Shown: in pieces, positions 12,866 through 24,158 of the stretch
Layout of the letters: each line of letters begins with the position of its first letter
How positions within the stretch are numbered: position 1 is the first letter of the stretch
DNA from: Rhypophila decipiens
Lineage: Eukaryota > Ascomycota > Sordariomycetes > Sordariales > Naviculisporaceae
Length of the DNA: 64,000 bases
Assembly (NCBI GenBank): GCA_033297075.1
Contig: MU858054.1
Coordinates: 372,001-436,000 of the forward strand
Direction: 5' to 3'
The notes under the pieces: generated by a model
The model's input: the letters and a program-made list of their open reading frames with translations, nothing else
The model's database searches: none
Told to the model about the DNA's origin: nothing
Position numbers and translations under genes: made by a program

Positions 12866-13966
12866 ATGCCTGCCCCGTTCACCCGGAATGCCATCAAGGC
12901 GATAGCACCAGGCACAAGGCAATGGCCTCGCTTACATGCTCGACCTTTCAGCACAATTCTCTGCCAGCACCGAAATGCTCCTGCCAGAAACTCCGTGCTT
13001 GATCCACGACCCAACCATGTCAAGCAACAACAGCCAAAGATCCCCACGCGCAACTTTCGCCAATCGAGTGTCGGTCTACAGGAGCAGACAAGCCCAAGCC
13101 CGACCGGCCTTCTCCCAGAATTCAGCCTCAAGGACAAAGTGATTGTCGTTTCCGGTGGAGGGAGGGGCGTAGGTCTGACACAAGCCGAAGGGCTCCTCGA
13201 GGCCGGCGCAATCGTCCACGTGCTCGACCTCCTCCCCGAACCCACCCCGGACTCGGACTTTGCAAGGGTACAGAACCGGGCCAAATCCCTAGGGACCAGT
13301 ATCACGTACCACCGCGTCGATGTACGGGATCAGGCAGCCCTGAATGACATCGTCGGTGCCATTGCGGACAAGGAAGGTCACATTGACGGTCTCATCGCCG
13401 CGGCTGGAATCCAGCAGGAAACACCAGCCCTGGAATACACGGCTGAGGATGCTGATAAAATGCTGGGGGTCAATGTGACAGGGGTGTTTATGACTGCACA
13501 AGCCGTCGCCAGACAAATGATCAAGCGCAAGCACAAAGGCAGCATGGTCCTCATAGGCAGCATGAGCGGGACCGTGGCCAACAGAGGGCTCATTTGCCCG
13601 TAAGTCTCCTTCCTCCTTGGTCAAGTCAACTCAATGGGATGTAATCGCACATGGTAACACAACCTTAGGGCCTACAATGCTTCCAAAGCAGCAGTCCTGC
13701 AGCTAGGTCGTAACCTAGCAGCCGAGTGGGGTGAACACGGCATCCGGGTCAATACCTTGTCGCCGGGATACATTGTCACGGCCATGACGGCAGGCCTGTT
13801 CGAGGCGTTCCCGGAGCGAAAGACGGCGTGGCCAGATGCCAATATGCTCAAGCGGCTGAGCTACCCGGAGGAGTACCGCGGAGCAGCTGTGTTTTTGCTC
13901 AGCGACGCAAGCAGCTTCATGACTGGAGCGGACTTGAGAATCGACGGCGGGCACTGCGCTTGGTAA
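12866..13966 (+). CDS. Short-chain dehydrogenase/reductase, polyol (D-arabinitol-type) group, probably mitochondrial
   Basis: Exons 12866-13599 and 13669-13966 are joined across a 69-nt intron (GTAAGT...TTAG) and give 343 residues. The SDR core starts near residue 86. It has a glycine-rich cofactor loop SGGGRGVG (96-103), the AAAG motif, a catalytic-loop serine in LIGSMSG, and YNASK with catalytic Tyr247 and Lys251, whose codons follow directly after the intron. The end GADLRIDGGHCAW is typical of fungal arabinitol/sorbose-type polyol dehydrogenases. The first 80 or so residues are not part of the SDR fold. They are rich in Arg, Gln and Ser and almost free of acidic residues, as in a mitochondrial transit peptide. 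NAD(P)-linked polyol/ketose interconversion is likely; the exact substrate is not shown by the sequence. Confidence 0.88.
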
Positions 13967-14242
13967 CACGCAGGATTTTGGAATTGCGTAATGCCATCAA
14001 GTATTTACTTTGTTGTGGTATGCATATTGTAGCAATTGGATGCTAATGTACATATGGAGGAGGTCCTACGATCGGATTCCTGTAACTGATGCGGTCGATG
14101 CTCTGGGGTAGGCGGATATGAATGTGCATAGCCTCCCCGATAAAAAGAGTATATGCAATACGCGGCCGGAAGTCATGTCGATAATATATTTAATCTGAAG
14201 CACTGCGCCTCGCCCATGTTCCATCCTGTCTAGAGCAGCTGC

Positions 14243-14940
14243 TCATACCGCAGGCTCAACAATACCAGCGCGCCCCAGCCTTGCCACGAGGCCAGGTTTA
14301 AGTCGTAGCCGTGTCTCGATGTCAGATGGGGAGTCCCCACGTTGTCGCATCACGAGTATATTCCTAATGGTCATTATGTCGAGGAACTCCCTCCCTTGAT
14401 ACCCTGGCTTGCCCATCCTGTCAAATTCTTGTGTGGCCCGTTGTTCTAGCGCGCGTCTCGCCTCCAAAACCCCCAGAGTGACATTGTTGGACGCTGCAGG
14501 GAACTGTGGAGCGGCGAAATCCCGAGGATTCATGACCACATCGGCGTTTCGCGAGGATGGTGTGACATTTGCTGTTGAGGAAGGGGAAAATATCGGGTTC
14601 GGTTGGGCGATTCCCATCTTTTGGAGACGATTTGCGAAGTCCTGGCTTGGAGGGGCGTCGTCTGTTTGGGCATCTTCTTCCTCTGCTGCTGGTCTGACGG
14701 GGGTTGAGCACGCTTCTGTAGCTATAGTGGAGCGGATCAAGTTAATAACTGATTGAGGTATGGCGATTAGATGTGATTTTTCAGTAACTGACCTTCTGCT
14801 GTTCTAGAGCTAGATGGTGTTTGACTTGCGGGTGATGCGCGAGGCGGGCGTGCTGAGGGTATTGGTGGTTTTGAGCCTGGAGCTCGGGTGGGAAACTTGC
14901 GTATGGCGCTTGTTGTTGGTTTTGAACCGGATGCACCCAT
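14243..14940 (-). CDS. Conserved-looking small protein with HTH-like C-terminus, function unknown
   Basis: Exons 14940-14793 and 14721-14243 are joined over a 71-nt intron (GTCAGT...CTATAG) to give 208 residues. The first ATG of the frame (14940) gives MGASGSK. Residues 1-55 are basic and Pro/Ser-rich, followed by an acidic patch (AEEEDAQTDD), a segment with the pattern FANRLQKMGIAQPNPIFSP, and a well-folded-looking C-terminus. There DIMTIRNILVMRQRGDSP followed by SDIETRLRLKPGLVARLG has the spacing of a helix-turn-helix, matching what I recall of fungal proteins labelled HTH-domain proteins. Gly2 with Ser6-Lys7 fits an N-myristoylation signal, though a basic mitochondrial-type N-terminus is another reading. 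It converges on the dehydrogenase gene, with 276 bases between stop codons. Function unknown. Confidence 0.75.
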
Positions 14941-17803
14941 TTGGATTCTTGGTCGCGGTAAGGTATTTTTCAAATGGTATATTTTGATTTGGTACTTTGG
15001 GATGCAAAAGTCGTCGACGATATCAATTGCTGGGTTGTTTGAGCTTTGAGCTTGAGGAAGGATTCGGCTGTGGCGTCATAACTTTTCGCGCCGCTCACCG
15101 GCGGAGGGAAGTCCCCTGCCCGGGCATGTCAGGCGTCAGCCACAGCACCCATGTCTGGCCCTGCCCGGGATGCTGTCAATGTGGCTGGACTGACTCCTTA
15201 GCCACCTCCTGAACAATAGGGGTTGACCTCTTAGGTAAACAGATGATGCTTGCTTTTACAGTTTTATATGGTCCCTTGTTGTATGGATTTGAGCAATAAC
15301 CACGAGCAGCTGCAAAATACAAGATCGCATCTCCACGGTAGCGACGGCCGACGTTGATCGGCCCCGAAAGGCGAAGCAGGGCACCACTTTTTCCAGCATT
15401 CATCTTTTCCCAGTGTCAAATCATGGGCTGCTGATGGCTCGTCCCGGAGTCTTGTTCTTCACATGGATACGGTACCTAGCCGTCTGTAGCTCCAAGTCAC
15501 TTTGTCCGATGTTGTTTTCCCTTGTACTGTGACAATGATTCAGGCAACATCGATAATCTCGTGACAGCGTGTTTCTGTAACCCCTTATTTGACCTCGGTT
15601 CAAAGTGTTTGTTCTTCTCAATGCCTTGTTTCCGGTTGTTTCGCCGCCACTTTCGTGGATGACACATCTTTTTCGAGAGCCAAGAATATATCTTGAGACA
15701 AAGTCTCCAGTAAGGCTCATGAACAGCAGAATGAAGTGAAGGGGAAAGAGGTTAAGAACAATACAGGGTCAGATCCTTCGGTTCAGAGAGTACGGAGTAA
15801 TACAACACATAAAACACAAGTTTGCAGTCAAGAACAGAACATATGCGCCGGGCTTTAGTCCGCCAGCAATAGTTGGAATAAAATTGGTTGAACAAAAAAC
15901 ACCTTTCTTGGAGGCGCAAAACTGGCATGATTTGGAACTTCTTACCCTATTCATAGTGAGTCTTTAACTTTGTTCAACAGGGCGCATCGTGTGAGGGGAT
16001 GGAGTACCGTAGAAGAGGCTGAATGGTATCTGACGGCTTGGCCATCAAGAAAGGATATCCTAGCCTCTGATCACGCCGTCTCCTCCACCTCGGCATTCGA
16101 TGTGGGCCCGAGCCCACGGGCTCAAAGCTGAGAGTCTGCCAAGCAAGTAGTACACGGGATTTGAAATAAGTATCCGTACAATACTATCAGATGCTTCATG
16201 AAATCTCATAGTTTGTGTGAGTCAGTCGTGCTGTTCAACAACAAGCATGGGGCTTTTATTTGCAGGTTAAAAGGCATCGTAACTTATCCATGGTCCTATG
16301 AACCCGGGGTTTTGTGGATGAGGTACAATACAACGGGCTCCACACGGTGAGCCTCATTGATATGTATGGGTCCAGGAAAAACGAGGTAGTGGGCACCACG
16401 CCAGATCATGGAGGGGAGGTTTGGGATCGACCAGTTGTGCGGCCACAACTACATAAATAACTGATAGACAACCCGTCTGGGATGAGCTTTTGGTGAGGAA
16501 TACTCACATGTTTCCAAAGACAACAGTGGATGCTGATTTTACAGGTCATTGCAAGATATTTTGCATATGCCCGCGCAAGTCAGACTGTTCATCATGTTCA
16601 ATTGGACGTAAGGATTCATATTGTGACTTTCCGGGGATAAAAGGTTGGGGGTCATATCGAGAGCTTGGTAGGCAGGTGGCATCGTCATTTTATCCGACAC
16701 GCTTACCCGTTCAACTGGTTACTTGTCAAATGCATGAATCAGTTTTTGTGGACAGTGAGGATATTCCGGGTTTCAGTGGAGTTGCAGCAAGGTTGTGGTT
16801 GGGAATAGAGGCAGGCAGGCAGGCAGAAGATACCAAACTTGCCATATGCAAAGGCAAGGCACAAAGCTACTCATGTCGAGACTGTAACTGTCCAAACTTG
16901 CCGAGGATAGAACATCAAGCTCAATCGATACAGACCCAAAAAAAAAAACCGACGCATTAAAAGCGATCTTTATCCGTCTTGCCCTCGTAATGGAAAAGGG
17001 CCGGGTTGCATCCGTCAAGAAAGCATCGAGCATCGGATCATGCACGTTATTGAGAAGGTGACGGCGGATTGGTGGCCCCGTTTCTGCGAGCACACGTGGA
17101 GCCTCTAGCGGAACCGTTGCCCGGGAAGCAATGCACGGCTCACTATGTGCTGCGGGCTGCCTTCCGTCGAGGGAAAGCACGATGAAAAACTGAAGACATT
17201 GGACCAATCAACGGTCACGAGCCCAGTTCGTGACTACTCGGTACCCCCGCTCAACAGACCGGCCCCCCTTCAAACCTCCAAACCAGCCCACGGGTGCCCA
17301 CCCCGCTTAAACGACACTAGAAAGCGGTGGTCCAAATGGGCTCTGCCCGCCTTCTCTATTTGCTGCTACTATCCGTGCTACACTATCCAGACACCTGCTC
17401 GTCTTCCGCAAATCGGCTTTTCCTCCTCCAAACTTCCCACAGCTCAATCGCGAGACCGGACCAGCACCGTCCTTCGGCGGCTTGTTAGCCCAACCCAACC
17501 GATAGCTCCCGTGCGCCAGAGCATTGGCAACCCGGAACTTGGGGATTTGCAGGAACCAGAGGGTCCCAGGAAGCCCCAAGGAACCACTAGAAGGCTTCGA
17601 TTCAAGTCACCCAGTCACCTTCACCAACGAGTCACCTAGCAGTGGTCTGGTCAGACCCCCCACTTGCAATCCGAAACCCGCACCTTCTCCCACACCAACG
17701 GTAAAAGGTCCCGGGTATCGGTCCCGGCCTCCTCTCCGACCTCCACCCTCCGTCTCGCTCCGTCCCGCCTCCTCGCGGCCTCATTGCGCAAGCCCGGTCG
17801 GCT
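14941..17803. other. Intergenic region between divergent genes
   Basis: No gene is recognised. A 156-codon plus-strand frame at 16490-16960 begins only at a TTG and has no domain. From about 17200 the plus strand is strongly pyrimidine- and CCA-rich, as expected for the promoter and long 5' leader of the zinc-cluster gene at 17804. That leader carries several overlapping upstream frames (for example one from 17524 to 17892 that runs into the main coding region). An exact TACGGAGTA is at 15791-15799. Confidence 0.45.
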
Positions 17804-20236
17804 ATGGAAAGCCCCGAATTCCCCGCCTCCATGCGGAATCATGGTGCCAATGGAGGGGGCCCGAAGCGCAAGAGAAGCATCATGGACAGTAGTCCGGGTA
17901 GCATAGGGCACCATGATATCCATGAACATGAACATGAAGACGATGATGATGGTTCGCCCGAGACCAAGGGCCGCCGCCTGCCAGGCGTCAAGCGGGCATG
18001 TAACGAGTGCCGCCAGCAAAAGGTTAGAGACAAGAATTCATTATACTTTTTGGAGGTTGTCACTCTTGACATTTGCATGTCTCATTCGAACGTGTCTCTG
18101 TGTTTACCTTGTGTTTTCTAAAGTAACTGCCTGTTGCAATCTGTTTAACACATGAAGCTAACATGTACTTGTTCGTCCCACCCACCAGTTGCGCTGCGAC
18201 GTCATCCAGGAACCGTTCCAAAGTTGCTCGAGATGCAACCGCCTCAAGCTGGAGTGCAAGATAGAATCCAACTTCAAGCGGATCGGCAAACGATCCAAAC
18301 ATGCCGAGATGGAGAAAGAGATAGAGAAGCTAAGACGGCTCGTCATGGCCGCCAAATCCCAAGGATTTGTCATTGAAGAAGAGGAAGACATACATTCACA
18401 GCTCCAATCCCCGGTCGTCAACAACAGCCAATACTCGCACACGCGCAATCCTTCCCTGATGGGTTCAGACGAGGCTGTCTCCTCTCTTTTGCACCTGAAG
18501 CGAGGCGGCTCATACAATCTGCCCCGTATCGTCCGAGAGTTAGAGGACTTTCGAGTAACGGAAGACGACGAGAGGGAACTGTTTCGCGAGTATTTCAGCA
18601 ACTACGATCCATTCTTACCCTTCCTCAACCATTCGCAAACGCCCGATCAGTATTATCAACAGAATCCATTGCTCTACTGGGCGATAATATCGGTTGCCTG
18701 TCGACGATATTCTCAGGACCCGACTTTTCTCACAAAGCTGTCCGGTCCGCTGACGAGGCTTCTCTGGTCCACTGTCGGGGAAGTCCCTCAGAGCTACTAT
18801 GCAGTCAAGGCACTTTGCCTGCTCTGCACTTGGCCCCTCCCCACGAGCACCTCCTCATCAGACCCAACGCATATCTTGGGCGGGGTCATGATGAAGACGG
18901 CGACGGGCATTGGTCTTCACCGACCAAATCACATCAATGACTTCTCCAGATTCCCCGTCGAGCTCAACAAGGATGGGCTGCATGACCGAATCAAGACGTG
19001 GGCCGTGTGCAATATCGTGGCCCAGACAATAGGTACAGGCTACGGGCAGCCCGCATCGACGCTGTACGATTGGACCTTGGCCATTCGTCCAGGTGACTCG
19101 GGGCCGTTCTCGCTGGGCCCCGAATTGGAAGCTAGGCTTCAGATAGAGCGCTTCTGCGACAAGGTGTCCAAGGAGATGTATAGCAATGCCAGCGATCCTA
19201 GAGGTGTCGCTGGCGACGAACATCGGGCTATGTTGATGCGGGTTTACCGCCGTGAGTTTAATGAGCTTCACGCTTTGATCTTGTCCCGGGACGTATCACC
19301 CATCGTCCGCCTACACCTGAAGGCTGCCGGTCTTCATTTGCGCTTGGCTGGCTTCTTCGATTCTAGCACCACGCCCGGTTACGTGGATGACTTGATGGGC
19401 CTCTGGCGCGCAACCACCAACTTCCTCGACTACATTTTTGATGGGGACGGTGACTGCCCGGAGCAGTATCGGTACCAAGTCAATGACGGGTTCCTCCTCA
19501 AGTATGCAACCAATTATATCCAACAAATGCTTGTTGCAGGCGGGTTCGCCTTGCTGAAGCTGTTGCGATCTTTCTTCGCCAAATCAATCGACTTCAACAG
19601 GGGCCGTGATCTCTTTCATAAAACAATCCGGGCCATCCGGACCACTAGCGTTGTGCAGAACGATCTTTATTGGAGACTTGCCGAGCTGATGGTGCAGATA
19701 TGGAACGGGGCCAGAATCGATGGAACCATCCAGTCTTACCAGGGCGCCGGCGCCGACGACACTGACCCAGCCATTGACGACAGTTTGCAGCTCAAGGTTC
19801 GATGTCGCCACAGCATGAGCCTTGTATTTGACTCGATTTGGCACTGGAGGGAAGAGTATCAAGCGAGAGGTCGCGGTACTCTGGATGGTAAGTTGCCCAC
19901 AATGCTCCTGAAACCGCACTAGCTAAGACAAAGACAACTTGGGTAGCCCTCAAGCAGCCTACAAATCCTGATTCAGCTAATGAATCATCAGCTTCCTCGA
20001 CTCACTTAGATACGACCCTGGCACCGCCCTCCCACGGGCTCCCTGCCGCCATGAGTTTGGGGACCTCGAATGGTGGCCTTACTCCCAGCGGCGCCTCCGG
20101 ACTTGGAACCGCCTCGGCTGCTCTCCTGAGCATGGGGAATTACGAGTCCTACGATGTGTGGGACCCCCAAAACTGGATGCTGGACGGACTACTCGACTTC
20201 AATTACACGTTTGTACCGCCTATTGAGGGTGCTTAG
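17804..20236 (+). CDS. Zn2Cys6 fungal transcription factor (PrtT/Leu3-like group)
   Basis: Exons 17804-18022, 18189-19887 and 19992-20236 have consistent phases and give 720 residues. The zinc cluster is complete: C66-x2-C69-x6-C76-x9-C86-x2-C89-x6-C96, followed by a basic linker (FKRIGKRSKHAEMEKEIEKL) that runs into a short coiled coil for dimerisation. The middle homology (fungal-specific transcription factor) domain starts near YFSNYDPFLPF and includes YWAIISVACRRY and GIGLHRP. The C-terminal exon is Ser/Gly-rich and ends in an aromatic/acidic tail (DVWDPQNWMLDGLLDFNY) that could be an activation region. The zinc-cluster sequence resembles fungal proteins annotated as protease activator PrtT and the wider Leu3 group; target genes are not known. 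The first intron lies between Cys69 and Cys76 codons, so its retention would stop translation at 18121 with half a zinc cluster. Confidence 0.9.
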
Positions 20237-23200
20237 GATGCACTCAGATAAGGTCGCAAGCAATTCGACACGAATTCTGAGAGTCCAAGTCGGCGACAGC
20301 CGACCCGCTAAGGAGTTGGTTGGCCCGAATAAGCGAAAGATCCATTCGGCCGATATCTTTGGTGTCTTCCGCCGCGGATCGCGACGGCGCTGACCACGGC
20401 CCGTGCGGCCTGTACCGGACCCGCCGAGTCGGAGGATGGAAGGAACCGTGTGCACCTCGATCTCCGGGTGGAAAAGAACTCGGCGCCCAAGTCTTGGGCT
20501 GCTTCGATCTGAAACACGTGCGCAATATTGGCAGATGTTTTGGCGCTATATATGGCCTTATTCTTCTTCAACATTCTATCCCCATATTCTCACATCTTAT
20601 CCCTATATTCTCACATCTTTGTCTTTCAATCATTTCAGTCATCGGTTACGAATACCCCCTTTCGGTGCAGAGTATAATGACAGGTTTTCTTCCGGTAGGT
20701 TTATGTGGCTGGGTGGTATGGTGGGAGGAAAGGAAAAGTGAAAAATAATGAGGGTTAGGTTGGTTTCTTTCTTGTCAATGAGGTATACAATCTAATCATA
20801 GGCGAGGTTGCAGATATAAGCGAAATGATCAAAAAGATTTTTTGTTTACTCCTATGTTACCCTTTCACTGCTCTGATGAGAAGGAAGGAGTCGTGTGCGT
20901 TCTGCTAATGTCAACGAATAGGCCAGTCAAGTTCTTACAAGCCAATCCAGATGTTTTTCGCACTCGCGTGCCGAGCCGTGAAGGATTCATCTGCCTCTTG
21001 GGGCATCTTGTTACGAGGCAAAAGACTCCCGCATGCCTTTCCCCAGTGGCGCTTGGAGGGCGAATCTTCTCGAAACAATGAAATATTGTTTCAGCTACCT
21101 GCTTCACGATCAGTGGTCAGCTTATCGGGCCAGCGGAGCGGGCCATACACCCCCGATTGTAAAATTCAATTGCAGGTGTTGGATGGAGGAATGTCGGGAG
21201 GCGAGAAAGAATCTGACCGGAGGAGGCTCAAAAGTTTGAGGTGCCCTTTCGCCGCCCTTTCCCCGGTCATTGTCACGAAACTCCACCCACTTCGTTATCA
21301 GCTGCGGACCTGAATCTTATCAAAGCACGGAACGGCCCAGCCAAGATCTTGTGGAGGAAGGATCGATACACACTGTCTGCTGTTGCTATTTTTCACTCGA
21401 TTTTGTGCCACGTTCTGCAAGGAAGGATTCCTTTTCTCACTTCCCCGCGTGCACGATGCGGCGGAGGGAGCTGAGCCACATCGCCTCACCTTGGGTTGGT
21501 GACAGCTTCGACTTCCGCCTCACCTTGTCGTCTTCTTTTTGGGGCCCAGACCCGACGCCGCTAGGGATCTGACATATTTCCCTCATTGGTCGGAATGGGC
21601 TTCGCAAGCACTCTGAACTGCCTCACTCTATCGCTGACGAGTCGGAATTCGTACAACGATTCCTTGTGGTTTCGAAAATGATTCAACTGTTGGCAACGGG
21701 ACGGCGGGGACTGTCGGGCAGTTGCTGAGATATTGCTGCCTGTTTTCAAGACTGAAGTGAGAAAGCGATATCTATGAATACATCTTCATCACTGCCGGTC
21801 TCAGCTCTGCGCCACGCCCCACCGACCCGTGCACACGTCTTCCAACGTCGACCGGCTTGGAGCCGCAGGACCTGCGAAACGTCGATAGCATCCTCTACAG
21901 GACGACAGGTGGCTCGGCTGGATACGCTGTCCGCATGGCATTTTCGGGTCTTTTTTAATTCGGACACCGACAGACAGTACAGTTTCCTGCCTTTTCAGGT
22001 CTGAGAATCTATGAGCGAAACGAACGTGCAACAGCTTTCGGAGATTTGCTCCTGCCACTGGCCTGTCCTATCCTAGCCCTGACTGAAAAGAAAATCTAGC
22101 AACGGGATTGGAGAACACCCAAAGAAGATCAGCCAATGCTCTGAACTTGTCAATCTGACGATCTGCAAGGCGCTTGTTGGCTTCCATTCTCAAAATCAGA
22201 TGGCCGCGGAGCCCCTAGCAGATCGGTGACGTGGATTGTGGAAAGCGTACGACTGCTTTCTCTGCTGTAACCCTCGCAGCTACTCCATATACGATCAGCA
22301 GTGATGGCCATCGCCCATCCATCGGTCTGTCGCAGTCAACCGATGCCGAGGCCAAGTACTCGGTCATCCCAGAAACCTTTTCTCCTCCGGTGGCAGGCAA
22401 ACCAGGACCTACCTGAACTCAAAATGCTACCTGAGCAGGGTACCTTTGACTCAATATATCACGACCTGGTGATATGGGTCTAGATACCCTACCTGCTTTC
22501 TCTGACTGGACCAATCCTATAGGTACCAGCTGGTGATACCTTACCGGCCCCCAGACGATGCAGCCAGCAGGCGCAGACATGGACTTGTCTTCCACACGAA
22601 ACATCAGAACCCCTCTCGACCTCTTCAGTACAGCAAGTTTTAACATGAAATATCCGGAAAGTGGATGAGCTGTTACTCGTTTTCCTCGTCCATCTACACT
22701 GTGCTCTGCGCCTACCTATGATGCACCTTGGAGATGCCGGGGTTGCTATCTGCGTTGGTATATCATGTCCGCTTCTCTGGTTTCCTAGCCGCCCGACCGG
22801 CCTGTTATCATGTTCTACGCCAAGTGAAGTTCGGTACGGTACTCATTAACAAGCTCGCCGTTCTCCTCCAAAAATCGTGGCAACGCACTGCAAGCTCAAG
22901 TCAGGCACTTGCATTCCGTCCCGGAAATCGAGCTCTCCGGGCCACAAGGCCACCATGGTCATGTTGTCTTGCTGTGCCCTCGACATACGCCCTACCTCAG
23001 TTTGTTGCCAAGTCGTTCGTGGTAATGTATCTCGAATGCCCAGTCTCTCTCTCTTTCTCTACAAAGTAACCCGCACCTAGGTATGTAGCTGGGTACGACG
23101 ACCCGTGTATGGTGACAAGGCGTTACCGTGACAGCAGGACAGGGGCAGAACTGGAACAAAACCCAGCAGCCATCAGGCACCTAATGGATGGTAAATGTTC

Positions 23201-24134
23201 CTTGTTCCCGACATCCTGGTTAGACGTTTGTGACATGCTAACTTGTAACTGTCATCCCAAATTTTTTTCTTTCATGCTGGATATGATATGCGTATATCGC
23301 AGAAATCAAAAGTCCTAGTTCAGATCCTCCCTCACATGACCGAGCATGCCAGGCGCCGTTTATGCGCGCTATGACTAGAGCCAGCGCCAGCACATCAAGG
23401 CGAGCGGCAAACTGACTTGACAGCTTACGCTAGCCGGGTAGTTTGTTGTTGTTGGTTAATAACGACAAGGTGCTTATGCCTGGAGATTAGGTTGGCGACC
23501 TAACCTACCTAGCTTGTTGAGCTGGTCATAGCTGAGCAGCTTATTACTACCTGTTCTAGGCAGGTAAAGAGCGAGCGGGAGACAAGTCCCCCGTTTTGGA
23601 TCCCTATAGGGCTATGTCATGCAACAGGGGAGACCGAGAAGCATCTTTACACGTATAAGATGACTATGCCTTCAGTACCGTGCTCTGCTATACTGTACTG
23701 CTGCTCAGGTGCAGGGCATTGGCTACCTATGCTGGTTCAAACTTATTTTGCCGAATCATCATGGAAGAATGGCTCTTTTTCGCTGCTGCTGCTCTCGGTT
23801 CCCTTCCGCCTGCCTCCTTGTGATATATTTTCCACGGATGCTCCTTCCGGGCCCCGGATCATAGCCTGCCGAATGGGGCTGTACTAGCTTCCTTCTCTGG
23901 ACATCGGTCTGATATGTTGTCAATCATCAGCCTTTCTGCATCTCGAAGCTCGGGAAGATCCAACAACGGGAGTGCAACGAAGCTAAGCTGCAAGATACTA
24001 CTACATTGTACTTTTGCTGTTCTTGTCTTATCTGTATGTCAGCCCGTTACAAGATGCGCGGTATCCCCAACTGCAGCACACGACTCGTCGTGCGTGCGGG
24101 TGGCTGTGATTTGTGGCAGTAATCACAGAGAAAC

Positions 24135-24158
24135 AACAGCAACAGCAACAGCAACAGC
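24135..24158 (+). repeat. AACAGC x4 microsatellite
   Basis: Four exact tandem copies of the hexamer AACAGC lie in non-coding sequence. No gene frame was identified around it. Confidence 0.9.

Noticed and set aside
16490..16960. 156-codon plus-strand frame
   Set aside because: It begins at a TTG rather than ATG, ends in a poly-A-derived Lys run and has no domain.
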